A stretch of 64,000 nt of DNA from Halobacillus salinarum (GCF_022919095.1 NZ_CP095073.1:1674001-1738000); one strand, 5' to 3'; shown: positions 26,168 to 35,982, numbered from the stretch's first letter. The notes: generated from the letters alone by a model not told the origin. Translations and numbers: made by a program.

Positions 26168-29100
26168 ATGCAAACATTAACGAATTGGGCTTTTCGCAAT
26201 AAGGCGGCCATGGCATTGTTTGTAATCATCACTTTACTAATTGGAATCATCAGCTATTTTCGCTTGCCAATGGAATTCCTGCCTGAAGCGGATAACCCGC
26301 AAGTTACAGTCGTGACATTCGGTCAAGGATATGATGCCGGATCGATGACGACGAATGTCACGGAACCAGTGGAAAAAGCAGTGGCTTCAGTGAATGGGAA
26401 GACAAATGTCTTATCTACGACCGGAGAAGGGTATTCCCAGGTGTCCATTAATTTCGATTCCAAAACTGATATGAAGGAAGCTAAGAATCACGTGGAGGAT
26501 GCCTTAAACGGTGTCTCACTTCCTGACGGGGTTGGTGAACCACAAATATCCCAGCTCAACACCTCTATGATCCCAATTGGGCAGGTCTCATTAACGTTTG
26601 ATGATGGACTGACTAAGAGCAATGTGGACCAGGTAAAAAATGACTTTAAGCCGTTGTTCGAAAATGAAGATGGCATTTCTCAAGCCAGTGTAGCTGGTGA
26701 GAATAGTGATCACGTAGAAATCAAACTGGATCAGGATAAACTGGAAAAGCTACATATCCCGGTAAATGCTGTGATGGGTGTACTTCAAGGACAGGACGTG
26801 TCCGCTTCCGCTGGAACTGCAACGATTGACGGCCAGCAAAGTACGATTAATGTTACTGACAACCTAACGTCTTTAAATGCTCTGGAAGATTTGACAATTC
26901 CTCTTCAAGTTCCTGGCGCGCCTGAAGTTCACCTTAAAGATATTGCTTCTGTGGAAAAAGTGAATACAGAGGATACTGTGACACGAGTCAATGGTAAAGA
27001 GGCTCTTGCTATGATCCTTTTTAAAGCGAGTGACGCAAGTGCAGTAACAGCAGGGAAACAGGTTCAGAATACAGTAGATAAGATTAATAATGATTATGAG
27101 GGAGTAGAAGCTAAGACCTTGTTTACCACAGGAGACATGGTTGAAAATTCTGTGAACAGCATGGTCCGTGAAGTAGCACTGGGTGCCTTGTTCGCCACGC
27201 TTGTCATTCTTTTGTTCCTGAGAAAATTTAAGCCGACATTGATCACGGTCGTTTCTATTCCTTTGTCCCTCTGTATTACTCTTCTGCTTCTTTGGCTTTC
27301 AGGAGTTACTTTAAACATCCTTACTCTTGGAGGAGTTGCCGTCGCAGTAGGGCGTCTTGTAGATGACAGTATTGTTGTAGTTGAAAACATATTTAGACGC
27401 AGTCAAAACGAACAGCTCACCAAAACTACGGTGCTGCAGGCTACGAAAGAAGTTTCGCGGGCGATTACTTCTTCAACTCTAATTACCGTAGCCGTATTTC
27501 TGCCAATGGGACTCGTTAATGGCTCGCTCAGAGCATTTCTTCTGCCATTTGGTTTAACCGTAACGTATTCCTTATTAGCTTCTTTACTTGTAGCATTAAC
27601 TGTCGTACCGTTAATGAGCAGGGGCATGTTGAAAAATATAAAACTACCGGCTCATCATAGGCCGGCTCGTTATTTAAGTGTACTTAAATGGTCGTTGAAT
27701 CATAAATTCGTGCCCATTTTATTAGCTGTTCTCGTTCTAGGCGGTTCCATCGGCCTTTATATGGCACTTCCGAAAGCAGCTACCAGTGCCAATGATGCTT
27801 CATTTGTAGCTGTGTCTATGAATTTCCCGAGTGACACTCCTAAAACGGAAATTAAGCAGCGCTTAACAGATTTTGAGGATGAATTGGAAGGCTTTGAAGG
27901 TTATGATTATATTATTAGTCAGTATGGGTCAAGTGAAGAAGCAGCCCAATATGGAGAAGTCAGTGATCCTGATACTGTATCCTTTACAGTTATTATGAAT
28001 GAAAATGCCGATGCTGCCCAGTTTATTGAGAAAGTAAATGAAGCAAAGAAAGATGAAAAAGGCGTCACCATTACAGCTTCCCCATCTTCTATTTTTGGTG
28101 GCTCTTCCAACTCTACGATCACATACGACGTCGTTGGAAATGATACAAATGAGATTTTGACAACTTCTAAAAAGATTATGGACAGCATGGAAGAGATCGA
28201 TGGTGTGAAAAAAGTTTCAAGCAACCAGGATAAAACATCTCCCGTTTATACTGTAAATGTAGATACGGAAAAAGCGAATGCACAACAAACAACCATGCAG
28301 ATCAGTTCCTTATTGAATCCGCGTCCGATCGGATCAATCAGTCTTAATGACCAGACGACTCCTGTTTACTTGAATGCAGGGGTGGATGCAAATTCCGTAA
28401 AGGACTTAAAAGATTTGGCGATTGCCACTGATTCAGGCGTTGTGCCACTGTCTGAGGTAGCTGAGATTTCTGCCAAGGAAAAGCCGAGTACAGTGCTTCA
28501 CAAAGATGGTGACTTGTATGTTCGAATTACAGCAGAAGTTACACCAGAAGAACTTTCAGTGGTTTCCAAAAACATAGATGAAAAAGTAAACGAAATTGAT
28601 TTGCCAAAAGGGGTATCCTTGGATAAAGGGGGAGCAGCTGAACAGCAGGCCAGCGACTTCCAGGATCTTGGAATAACAATGCTTGCTTCTATACTCATCG
28701 TCTATTTAATCATGGTACTTACCTTTAAGACGTTCAGAGCTCCGTTAGCCATCTTAATGACGCTGCCGCTTGCTTCCATTGGAGCAGTAGTGGGGCTTTT
28801 GATCTCAAGAGTCCCTGCTGACGCCACTTCCTTAATTGGGGCGCTTATGCTTATCGGGATTGTTATCACCAATGCCATTGTTTTGATTGATCGAGTAAAA
28901 CAGAACGAACAAACCATGATTATCCGGGATGCGGTGATCGAAGCCTGCGGCACGCGTCTGCGCCCGGTTGTGATGACTGCGATTGCTACAATTTGTGCGA
29001 TGCTTCCATTGTTGTTCGGACACACAGAAGATGGAAGTCTAGTTTCCAAGTCACTTGCCGTAGTAGTCATCGGGGGTTTGACTGGCGCTACAGTTTTGAC

Positions 29101-29206
29101 GCTTGTCATCGTTCCGGTATTTTATGAGTTGCTTCACTTTAGAAAATCAAAACGTCAGCGTGCACAACAAGCCGCTGAAGGAGAAAAGGTAGAAGTAGCC
29201 AATTAA
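26168..29206 (+). CDS. RND-family efflux pump (SwrC/AcrB-like)
   Basis: A 1012-residue inner-membrane pump with twelve predicted helices: one at the N-terminus, a large extracytoplasmic loop (about 35-330), a block of helices (about 333-540), a second large loop and a final block from about 835. Family motifs include G-R-L-V-D-D-S-I-V-V-V-E-N with the proton-relay Asp pair near 395-400 and G-x-x-x-x-N-A-I-V-L-I-D-R late. In Firmicutes SwrC exports surfactin and confers biocide tolerance. No membrane-fusion partner is adjacent, normal for Gram-positives. RBS GGAGGGG. Confidence 0.93.
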   Translation: MQTLTNWAFRNKAAMALFVIITLLIGIISYFRLPMEFLPEADNPQVTVVTFGQGYDAGSMTTNVTEPVEKAVASVNGKTNVLSTTGEGYSQVSINFDSKTDMKEAKNHVEDALNGVSLPDGVGEPQISQLNTSMIPIGQVSLTFDDGLTKSNVDQVKNDFKPLFENEDGISQASVAGENSDHVEIKLDQDKLEKLHIPVNAVMGVLQGQDVSASAGTATIDGQQSTINVTDNLTSLNALEDLTIPLQVPGAPEVHLKDIASVEKVNTEDTVTRVNGKEALAMILFKASDASAVTAGKQVQNTVDKINNDYEGVEAKTLFTTGDMVENSVNSMVREVALGALFATLVILLFLRKFKPTLITVVSIPLSLCITLLLLWLSGVTLNILTLGGVAVAVGRLVDDSIVVVENIFRRSQNEQLTKTTVLQATKEVSRAITSSTLITVAVFLPMGLVNGSLRAFLLPFGLTVTYSLLASLLVALTVVPLMSRGMLKNIKLPAHHRPARYLSVLKWSLNHKFVPILLAVLVLGGSIGLYMALPKAATSANDASFVAVSMNFPSDTPKTEIKQRLTDFEDELEGFEGYDYIISQYGSSEEAAQYGEVSDPDTVSFTVIMNENADAAQFIEKVNEAKKDEKGVTITASPSSIFGGSSNSTITYDVVGNDTNEILTTSKKIMDSMEEIDGVKKVSSNQDKTSPVYTVNVDTEKANAQQTTMQISSLLNPRPIGSISLNDQTTPVYLNAGVDANSVKDLKDLAIATDSGVVPLSEVAEISAKEKPSTVLHKDGDLYVRITAEVTPEELSVVSKNIDEKVNEIDLPKGVSLDKGGAAEQQASDFQDLGITMLASILIVYLIMVLTFKTFRAPLAILMTLPLASIGAVVGLLISRVPADATSLIGALMLIGIVITNAIVLIDRVKQNEQTMIIRDAVIEACGTRLRPVVMTAIATICAMLPLLFGHTEDGSLVSKSLAVVVIGGLTGATVLTLVIVPVFYELLHFRKSKRQRAQQAAEGEKVEVAN

Positions 29207-29210
29207 AAAG

Positions 29211-29240
29211 AAAACCACCCGCGGAGGGTGGTTTTTTTTA
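29211..29240. terminator. Bidirectional terminator between RND and GntP genes
   Basis: AAAACCACCC/GGGTGGTTTT stem with T8 on the plus strand; convergent genes share it. Confidence 0.92.
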
Positions 29241-30596
29241 TACGATTAAATTTAAGATCAAGATGAACACAATACCTGCGCAGGAAACAAGTGTTTCTAA
29301 AATCGTCCACGTGGAAAAAGTTTCTTTCATTGTTAAACCGAAAGATTCTTTTACAATCCAAAAGCCTGTATCGTTGACGTGGGAAGCCATAACGCTTCCT
29401 GCTCCTGTAGCGAGAACTAGCAGAGGCAGGTTTACGTCTACGTCTACCTGCTGGATAAGTGGAAGTACCAGCCCTGCTGTCGTTAAAGCAGCCACTGTCG
29501 CAGACCCTTGGGCAACACGAATTAAAGCAGCAATGAGCCAGGCTAATAGTATTGGAGAAATAGTACTGCCATCAAAAATAGCAGCCACATAATCTCCGAC
29601 GCCTCCATCAATTAAAACCTGTTTTAAGGAACCACTGACTCCGAGAATAAAAACAAGCATCCCAATCGCTTTAACAGAGTTTTCAGCGGAAGACATAATG
29701 TCTGTAACTGGTTTTCCACGAGCAATCCCCATTGTATAGACAGCTAACAAAACAGAAAGGGTCATGACAGCTGTGGGAGCACCAATCATAGCAATAAATT
29801 CAAAGAAAAGGTTTGAAGATAGGCTCATCCATTCCTGTATGAGTGTAATGATGGTAGATAAAGCCATTAAAAGCACTGGAAAGAGAGCGGTGAAGGCACT
29901 TACCCCAAAACCCGGCGTATCCTTAAGATCAAACTTTTTCGTATCTGCTAAAGCAGTGATCGTTCCTTCCTTCATCGTATCGAAGGCGGAAGGTGCTAAT
30001 TTCTTTGCAAATACAGTAAAAACAGGTCCGGCAACAATGATCGTAGGAATAGCAATAATAATCCCGTAAAGTAAAACCATTCCAATATTGGCACCATATT
30101 GATCAGATATAACCGTAGGTCCCGGATGCGGCGGTAGAAAAGCATGTGTTACAGACAGCGCCGTAGTCATTGGCAGCCCTAAGTATAAAAATGGAATTTT
30201 CACTTGTTTTGCCATTTGATAAACGATAGGAATAAGCAAAACCAGTCCAACTTCGAAGAAAAGAGCAATTCCTAGAATCGTAGACGTGACCACAACGGCC
30301 CATTGCACTCTTTTCTCTCCGAATTTATGAATTAAAGTTAAAGCAATACGCTGCGCACCGCCAGCATCTGCAATCAATTTACCCAAAATAGCCCCAAATC
30401 CAAAAATCAATCCCGTACTGCCTAATGTTCCTCCAAAACCTTTTTCGATAGTCGGAACAATTTCGTCTAATGGCATTCCAAGTGCTACTGCAAGTAAAAA
30501 GGAAACGACAGCAAGGGAGAGTACTGTATGTAATCGGACTTTCATAATTAAAAAAAGTAAAACCAAAATCCCGAGAGCAGTTATTAATAATGGCAT
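29238..30596 (-). CDS. GntP-family permease, second copy
   Basis: A 452-residue GntP transporter with the same landmarks as the other copy: F-L-P-P-H-P-G-P near residue 155, R-V-A-Q-G-S-A-T-V-A near 354 and S-H-V-N-D-T-G-F-W. The His in place of Thr in the P-P-x-P-G-P motif brings it closer to classical gluconate permeases. The ATG at 30596 follows AGGAAGG; the in-frame start at 30617 lies in the RBS region. A cre-like TGGAATCGATTTCA (30752-30765) lies upstream. Confidence 0.92.
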   Translation of the reverse strand: MPLLITALGILVLLFLIMKVRLHTVLSLAVVSFLLAVALGMPLDEIVPTIEKGFGGTLGSTGLIFGFGAILGKLIADAGGAQRIALTLIHKFGEKRVQWAVVVTSTILGIALFFEVGLVLLIPIVYQMAKQVKIPFLYLGLPMTTALSVTHAFLPPHPGPTVISDQYGANIGMVLLYGIIIAIPTIIVAGPVFTVFAKKLAPSAFDTMKEGTITALADTKKFDLKDTPGFGVSAFTALFPVLLMALSTIITLIQEWMSLSSNLFFEFIAMIGAPTAVMTLSVLLAVYTMGIARGKPVTDIMSSAENSVKAIGMLVFILGVSGSLKQVLIDGGVGDYVAAIFDGSTISPILLAWLIAALIRVAQGSATVAALTTAGLVLPLIQQVDVDVNLPLLVLATGAGSVMASHVNDTGFWIVKESFGLTMKETFSTWTILETLVSCAGIVFILILNLIV

Positions 30597-31005
30597 GGTA
30601 AAACCTTCCTTTCTCATTTGTACGTTTTAATTGTAAATCGGTTTAGTAAAATGGGTGCGTTTTCATAAATTTGGGAGATAAACGATTTCTTTCTAGATGC
30701 TTAGGATCATTCAAAGTGGTGAGCGCCGCTTAAATGAATGGCTTATGAAATTGGAATCGATTTCAGGATTTCGATCCACGTTAGATATTAGAATATTCTT
30801 TAACATTTTTCAAGTGTTTTAGTTTAATAGTGTAAATCAATAAAAGAATAAGTTGAGTCTAAAAGTGTTAGAAGCCTTCAAAAAGTGGATCAAGCAGTTT
30901 TTATAAAAAAAGGTACGCCGTCTTTTTGGTACATAACAAATCGGCCATACATATATTTACTAAGAATGTACTGTAGTGAATTTTCATAAAAAAGGAGGAG
31001 GTGCT
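30597..31005. other. Divergent intergenic region
   Basis: About 400 bases between the second GntP gene and ctaG. Apart from the cre-like site at 30752-30765 I see no gene, RNA or terminator. Confidence 0.4.
30752..30765. promoter_or_regulatory. Candidate cre site
   Basis: TGGAATCGATTTCA differs from the CcpA consensus mainly at the third base. It is about 155 bp upstream of the minus-strand GntP start, so it could control that promoter. LacI-family regulators use similar palindromes, so the regulator is not certain. Confidence 0.45.
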
Positions 31006-31797
31006 GTGGCAGACCTTCTTTGGATCGAGGCGCGATCATCGTGGAACCTCCTTCTGGTGATCAGTACAATGATAATGGCCATATTGTACACATGTTTCGT
31101 TAGGAGGGTAAAACAGAAAGTATTCGATAGACGCGGCTTTCTATTCTTTCTTGGTTTGTTTTTAACTGCTCTTTTGTTAGGAACTCCTCTAACTTTATTG
31201 AGCCATATAACCTTTACTTTTCACATGATTCAAATGAGTGTGATTCTTTTCGTTGTTCCATTATTACTCCTTCTAGGGATGCCTGAAGAGTTAAGAAGAA
31301 GGATGCGGAAACGGGGAAGAATATTTCATTTCATCAAATGGTCCGTCTCAGCTAAACTGTCACTCATTCTCTTTTCAGCGTTATTATTTATCTATCACTT
31401 ACCTTTTGGAATAAATGCAGCTTTTCAACTTCCCGGCGTGCATGCCGGCTGCTTGGCAGTATTATTTTTGTTAGCACTGCATATGTGGACACCTCTAGCT
31501 TTCACTTCTTCTAAAACTATCACTTATCGAAGGTATACACATTGGAGTAGTTTATTAATCATGCCTTCCTGTTTTTTATTTATTGTCTATGCTGTTATCG
31601 GTGGACTCGATAATCCTCTTCTGAACCAAATCCTGGCCAATCTCTGTGTCCCTTCAAAAACGATCTCTCACCAGCTCATTCCATTCCAAATCAATCCCCG
31701 CCTGGATCAGTTTCTGGCTGGGGCAGCGATGGCATGTATCCATAAATCTGCTCTGATGATGGCAGGTAAGTTGAACAGTAAGATAATGAAAAATTAA
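31006..31797 (+). CDS. ctaG: CtaG-type cytochrome oxidase assembly membrane protein
   Basis: A 263-residue membrane protein with about seven helices, matching the caa3_CtaG family (F-H-M-I-Q-M-S near residue 72, H-M-W-T-P-L near 164). In B. subtilis CtaG is needed for assembly of the caa3 oxidase CuB site. Here it stands apart from any oxidase genes; the nearest, qoxABCD, is 19 kb away. The GTG at 31006 has GGAGGAGG just upstream; an in-frame start at 30976 lacks an RBS. Confidence 0.85.
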   Translation: MADLLWIEARSSWNLLLVISTMIMAILYTCFVRRVKQKVFDRRGFLFFLGLFLTALLLGTPLTLLSHITFTFHMIQMSVILFVVPLLLLLGMPEELRRRMRKRGRIFHFIKWSVSAKLSLILFSALLFIYHLPFGINAAFQLPGVHAGCLAVLFLLALHMWTPLAFTSSKTITYRRYTHWSSLLIMPSCFLFIVYAVIGGLDNPLLNQILANLCVPSKTISHQLIPFQINPRLDQFLAGAAMACIHKSALMMAGKLNSKIMKN

Positions 31798-31872
31798 AAA
31801 AACGTTTTTTAATGCGGGAAATAGTGATAGGGGATGAAGGAGAGGAGCACTGAAAATTTTCAGACTAGAATA

Positions 31873-31926
31873 GAACCACTTTTACTGAAGGTGCTTACGA
31901 CCATACAGGAACAGTAAAAGTGGTTC
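31873..31926. terminator. Bidirectional hairpin after ctaG and carbonic anhydrase
   Basis: Fifteen-bp perfect stem GAACCACTTTTACTG/CAGTAAAAGTGGTTC with a 24-nt loop, between convergent genes. The long loop and weak T tract lower certainty. Confidence 0.6.
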
Positions 31927-31981
31927 ATCTCATTCAATTAGATTAATAAACTAAGGCACACGCAGGTACCGCCATATACAT

Positions 31982-32800
31982 TTATTTTGTATTTAAGATT
32001 TCACGACCATTCAGAGGTTCAACAGGACGATGATTGTCAGAAAAAATTTTCTGGAACTTCAGCAGCTGCTTATCTGAGATTTCGATAGGCTGCTTAAGTA
32101 ATATCCACTTTACTCCTTCAGTGCAAGGAGGTGTAGTTAACGAGCCGTTGTAATAGAGGAAATTCATTTCTTCTGGAAGTACATTTTGTAGATTGATCTG
32201 CTCCTTAATGGGTACAGCTTCCGATGTCTTGTTGTCAGGCAGGGATTCCCAAACTGGTGACAGGTTTTTATTTGTTTTTCCTTTCTTGATCATCACCCCA
32301 AGTACGGCAATTTTCCCCTTTGAATCTTTATGTACGAAATGCATTTCCATATCGTAGTGGCTGCCGTTATATTTATGTTCACTTGGTGTATGGAAATGAA
32401 ATTGGTCGAGTGTATACTTTTTCCCATTCATAATGAGGGTGTTATTTTCTTTAGAAGGATCTGCCTGGACTGTATGACCGTTATTAAGAATGGAAACAGA
32501 GCTTGGCTCATATTGAATCTGCACATTTTTCTTCTTTGAAGTTTTATGGACCTGCGAAAAATTTACATTGATTGGCGATTGCTTATCTCCATTGGCACAT
32601 GCAGCATTAACCGGGTTGGTTTTTCCCCAGTTATCAGGTCCTGTTTTCCCTTTATAGCTCCACTGGGCATGCTTTGAATCCTCTCTTTCTTTCCTTTGCC
32701 GTTCACTTGTTTCAGATATTTGTTCTGTATTGATCGAGCACGCACCTAGAGAAAAGCTTAATAATACAGTTAAACAGTAATTTGTGATTTTAGTTTTCAT
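31982..32800 (-). CDS. Alpha-carbonic anhydrase lipoprotein
   Basis: A 272-residue exported enzyme that hydrates CO2. The signal ends in a lipobox L-G-A-C with Cys21, so it should be membrane-anchored outside the cell. The zinc ligands are His135 and His137 (F-H-F-H-T-P-S-E-H) and His154 (M-E-M-H-F-V-H); S-P-I-N near 75 and S-L-T-T-P-P-C-T-E-G complete the family signature. The ATG at 32800 follows GGGAGAG; the frame extends 20 codons further without an RBS. Confidence 0.94.
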   Translation of the reverse strand: MKTKITNYCLTVLLSFSLGACSINTEQISETSERQRKEREDSKHAQWSYKGKTGPDNWGKTNPVNAACANGDKQSPINVNFSQVHKTSKKKNVQIQYEPSSVSILNNGHTVQADPSKENNTLIMNGKKYTLDQFHFHTPSEHKYNGSHYDMEMHFVHKDSKGKIAVLGVMIKKGKTNKNLSPVWESLPDNKTSEAVPIKEQINLQNVLPEEMNFLYYNGSLTTPPCTEGVKWILLKQPIEISDKQLLKFQKIFSDNHRPVEPLNGREILNTK

Positions 32801-33153
32801 TTTGTATCTCTCCCTTTTTACTTTTGTCTTAGGGACTAAAATACATGAAAAAAAATCCATACAAAATAAAATGATTAAAAAATTTTAATAACTATCGAAT
32901 TCAGGAAAATGTAACCATTATGTTGGTAATGCAAACCTTCTATAAGTTGCCTGAAAATATCAATCGAATGGACATCTTAAATTTCAGCAGAAAAATGAAC
33001 AATTGTTCAAGTTACCAGAAAATGACAGGGGATAGAACGAAAGTTTTTCCTGCTAAATTAAATCAGAAAAACGACTCATCACAAACCAGGGCTGTTTGCA
33101 TAACTCCTTAAATTGTCGACCAAACTAGGGGTAGATAAATGAGGAGGAAGTTC
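32801..33153. other. Intergenic region
   Basis: About 350 bases. A 63-codon plus-strand frame (32920-33111) lacks an RBS and recognisable content. The only defined element is the fin RBS at its end. Confidence 0.4.
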
Positions 33154-33354
33154 ATGAAAATACGCTATTTTTGCCGCCAGTGTAACTGTCAGGTAGGAGA
33201 ATTACAGGCCACAGAAGTCGATGTTTCTCAACTTGGTTCTGAAGTCTTAAATGATGCTGATGACCAGCAGGTTGTTCATATGGGTGAGGATGGAGAAATT
33301 AACATTACAACTCTCTGTGACGCATGTAAAGAAAGCCGGGAAAACTTGCAATAG
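33154..33354 (+). CDS. fin: Fin-family anti-sigma-F factor
   Basis: A 66-residue zinc-binding protein. It has a leading C-R-Q-C, a V-G-x-L segment, an L-G-S-E-V-L stretch and a closing C-D-A-C, the pattern of B. subtilis Fin (YabK), which ends sigma-F activity in the forespore. fin usually lies between pth and mfd; here it is isolated between a carbonic anhydrase and a membrane protein, so it may be a paralogue. The ATG at 33154 follows GAGGAGG. Confidence 0.8.
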   Translation: MKIRYFCRQCNCQVGELQATEVDVSQLGSEVLNDADDQQVVHMGEDGEINITTLCDACKESRENLQ

Positions 33355-33378
33355 AGAGCAGCTGTAAGGAAAATATAC

Positions 33379-33420
33379 AGTCCTGCAGAGAAACGACTTT
33401 TCGCTGCAGGACTATTTTTT
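33379..33420 (+). terminator. Terminator after fin
   Basis: AGTCCTGCAG/CTGCAGGACT stem with a 15-nt loop and a T run. Confidence 0.88.
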
Positions 33421-33450
33421 AGAATAAAAAACCAATTTCGTTGAAAGGTA

Positions 33451-33921
33451 TTATTTACGAACAGGATAGACATTTAACTTAACCAGCTTCCTAGAAACCA
33501 AGTCAATGGTGATGAAGCCTCCAAGATAAATGAGAAGAGTTAATAAGATATTCCATTCGTCATCATAACTTACAGTTCCAGTTAGAAGGGCTACGTATTC
33601 AATTGCAGTCATACCCCCGATAAATAGGAAATGAATGAGATACCGGTTATAGGCTTTGTAATAAACGAAGTAAGTAAACAATGCTCCCACGACGGGAAAA
33701 ATACCTAAATCAAGAAAAATGGAATCCAATAAGACCACCCTCGGCATCGGGTGGACTTTCCATAATCCCATATGGATCCCTAACTGATTAATGGTTACTG
33801 CAATAAGAGCGGTAATAGGAGCGGTTGTAAAAAAGATTTTTGGTGCTTTTTTGTACAAATAGATCCCTGGAATCCAGGGAATAATAAATCCGATAATAAT
33901 AATAAAAAGCATAGCATTCAC
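33451..33921 (-). CDS. CBO0543-like membrane protein
   Basis: A 156-residue protein with about five hydrophobic helices, resembling the CBO0543 family of uncharacterised membrane proteins found in spore formers. Conserved-looking charged and aromatic residues cluster near I-E-Y-V-A and W-N-I-L-L. The name carries no function. It is convergent with fin. Confidence 0.7.
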   Translation of the reverse strand: MNAMLFIIIIGFIIPWIPGIYLYKKAPKIFFTTAPITALIAVTINQLGIHMGLWKVHPMPRVVLLDSIFLDLGIFPVVGALFTYFVYYKAYNRYLIHFLFIGGMTAIEYVALLTGTVSYDDEWNILLTLLIYLGGFITIDLVSRKLVKLNVYPVRK

Positions 33922-34002
33922 CTCAGTATATTATTTCGATAATAACGAGGTTCTATTCCCCAAGATAGAAAATCAGTTATAAGTAAAGAAAGAAGCGGAA
34001 TA

Positions 34003-34842
34003 ATGATGAAATTTGGCAGTCATGTATCTATAAGAAATGGTTATTTAAGTGCAGCTAAACACGCTTTTTCAATGAATGCTTCTGCTTTCCAATATTTCCC
34101 GAAAAATCCCAGAAGTTTATCCGCAAAGAATTTTAACAAAGAGGATGCGGCTCTATGTTCTGAATATTGTAAGGTACATTCCATGACTTCTGTTTCCCAT
34201 TCGCCCTACCCAACCAGCTTGACCCCTCAGGATTCCTTTAAACGAAACCAAGTAGTGAAATCTTTATTGAATGATCTTGAGATCAGCGAAGCATGTGGAT
34301 CTCTTGGAACAGTGGTGCACTTCGGAAAGTTATTGGATGTGCATGAACCTTTGGCAAGCTATCAGTTAATGATTGATGTGCTGGATGAAGTGCTGAATGA
34401 ATGGACAGGAAGTGCAAAAATTCTCCTTGAAAATATGGCTGGTAAACCTGGTTCAATAGGTACAACGCTAGAAGAATTGACACAAGTACGTAATCTATGC
34501 GGTGATTCAGAAAAAATTGGTTTCTGCCTGGACACATGTCATGCTTTTGCGAGCGGACTTTGGAACGGGGGAAATTGGCAAGAGTTAGAGAAAAAAGGCC
34601 GGGAACTCGGGTTTTGGGATAATCTAGGTGTGATTCACCTGAATAACTCTAACTATGATACCGGCTCAGGAAAGGACAGGCATGCAAATATTTTCGGGCA
34701 AGGATACATAAGAGAAGAACAATTTTCTCAATTCATGAGGGCAGACATTTTAAAGAAGGTACCTTTTATTCTGGAAACTCCGAAAGATGTTGTTTCCCAT
34801 GAAGAAGAAATCCTTGCTCTTTATAAAAAATGGGGGGATTAA
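34003..34842 (+). CDS. nfo: Deoxyribonuclease IV (AP endonuclease, Nfo family)
   Basis: A 279-residue TIM-barrel AP endonuclease that cuts abasic sites in base-excision repair. Equivalents of all nine E. coli Nfo metal ligands are visible: His in S-H-S-P, His in V-V-H-F-G, Glu in L-L-E-N, Asp and His in L-D-T-C-H, His in I-H-L-N-N, Asp and His in K-D-R-H, Glu in L-E-T-P-K. Some flanking motifs diverge (H-F-G-K replaces H-P-G-S-H; N-N-S replaces N-D-S), so it may be a second, divergent family member. ATG at 34003 or 34006. Confidence 0.9.
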   Translation: MMKFGSHVSIRNGYLSAAKHAFSMNASAFQYFPKNPRSLSAKNFNKEDAALCSEYCKVHSMTSVSHSPYPTSLTPQDSFKRNQVVKSLLNDLEISEACGSLGTVVHFGKLLDVHEPLASYQLMIDVLDEVLNEWTGSAKILLENMAGKPGSIGTTLEELTQVRNLCGDSEKIGFCLDTCHAFASGLWNGGNWQELEKKGRELGFWDNLGVIHLNNSNYDTGSGKDRHANIFGQGYIREEQFSQFMRADILKKVPFILETPKDVVSHEEEILALYKKWGD

Positions 34843-34922
34843 TTTACCATTATATGGATGGTGGGGGATAAAATTTTTTGTGAAGTCATATAGTTGAGCA
34901 AAGCGGAAAAAGGGGGCTATCC

Positions 34923-35648
34923 GTGCCAATAGGAATATTAGGAGCGCTGGAACAGGAAATTTCCTATTTTTTGGCGAGAATGGATATTTGGCGCAAACAA
35001 GAAATTGCCAAGCATAATTTTTATTATGGAGAGCTTGAAAATGAGAGAATTGTCCTCTGTCAAACTGGAGTTGGAAAAGTAAATGCTGCCTCAATCTCAC
35101 AGATTTTAATTGACCTTTATAAAGTAAAAGCCATCATCTTTACCGGTACAGCTGGCGCATTAGACCCGGATTTAAATATTGGCGACATTATTGTCTCTAC
35201 AGATGTCATTCAATTTGACGTTGACTTTTCTCCAATTGGATTTCCTTTAGGAATGATTCCATACTTAAAAAGGTCCGCCTATGTGGCAAATCCACATTTA
35301 GTTAAACTTGCCTTAAATACAGCAACAAAATTTCCAGAACAAAAAGTAGTAAAAGGAAGGATCTTAACAGGGGATCAATTTGTCACTACCAACAGAGTAG
35401 CTGAAGAAATCCGTAAAACCTTTAAAGGAGTGAGCGTAGAAGCGGAAGGAGCAGCAGTCGGCCAGGTATGTTATTTGAATAACATTCCCTTTGTAATCAT
35501 CCGTGCGATTTCTGATCGAGCTAATATGAAGGCTCCCAGTGATTTTACAACTATAGCTGAAGAAGTTGCCAAGCCGGCTCAAATGGTTGTGGTAAGTATA
35601 ATTAAGAGACTTAACGAATTAAAAAGAAAGAAAAAACACCTCAAATGA
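34923..35648 (+). CDS. mtnN: 5'-methylthioadenosine/S-adenosylhomocysteine nucleosidase
   Basis: A 241-residue MTAN that releases adenine from MTA and SAH in methionine salvage. Family marks are the N-terminal G-I-L-G-A-L-E-Q-E, G-T-A-G-A (about 77-81), the ribose-binding V-E-A-E-G-A-A (M-E-M-E-type) near 177 and the catalytic Asp in R-A-I-S-D near 198-202. The GTG start is preceded by a G-rich RBS. It is 80 bp behind nfo without a clear terminator between, so they may be co-transcribed. Confidence 0.93.
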   Translation: MPIGILGALEQEISYFLARMDIWRKQEIAKHNFYYGELENERIVLCQTGVGKVNAASISQILIDLYKVKAIIFTGTAGALDPDLNIGDIIVSTDVIQFDVDFSPIGFPLGMIPYLKRSAYVANPHLVKLALNTATKFPEQKVVKGRILTGDQFVTTNRVAEEIRKTFKGVSVEAEGAAVGQVCYLNNIPFVIIRAISDRANMKAPSDFTTIAEEVAKPAQMVVVSIIKRLNELKRKKKHLK

Positions 35649-35796
35649 ACCCTGGATTATTGTATTACAATCTATTTACAAATTCCTTAAAATGGAACAG
35701 AATACGTTTGAAGTTTTCATGATATGGCAAAACAACAACCAAGAAGAGGTACCGACTTAAGGTATCTTTTCAAAATTAGTATTAGAGGTGAAGAAA

Positions 35797-35982
35797 ATGG
35801 CAGAAACCACTTATAAGACAGGTGAAAAAGCTCCAGAAACCGCGACTTACAAAGTGGGAAGCCTAGTAAATGGAGGAGCAGCCAACCAAGACAATACAGA
35901 AGTAGAAGTCAAAAAAGGCGAGCAGTTCCCACCTTCTCCATCCACAAATGAAGCAGCCTATTGGGTAAAATCATCTGAATAA
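35797..35982 (+). CDS. YjzC-family small protein
   Basis: A 61-residue hydrophilic protein of the YjzC family, with the T-G-E-K-A-P-E-x-x-x-Y opening and a closing A-A-Y-W. Function unknown. GAGGTG lies upstream of the ATG at 35797; the GTG within it is not the start. A second family member lies on the minus strand at 41452-41640. Confidence 0.88.
   Translation: MAETTYKTGEKAPETATYKVGSLVNGGAANQDNTEVEVKKGEQFPPSPSTNEAAYWVKSSE

Noticed and set aside
32920-33111. 63-codon frame before fin
   Set aside because: No RBS and composition unlike a real protein.
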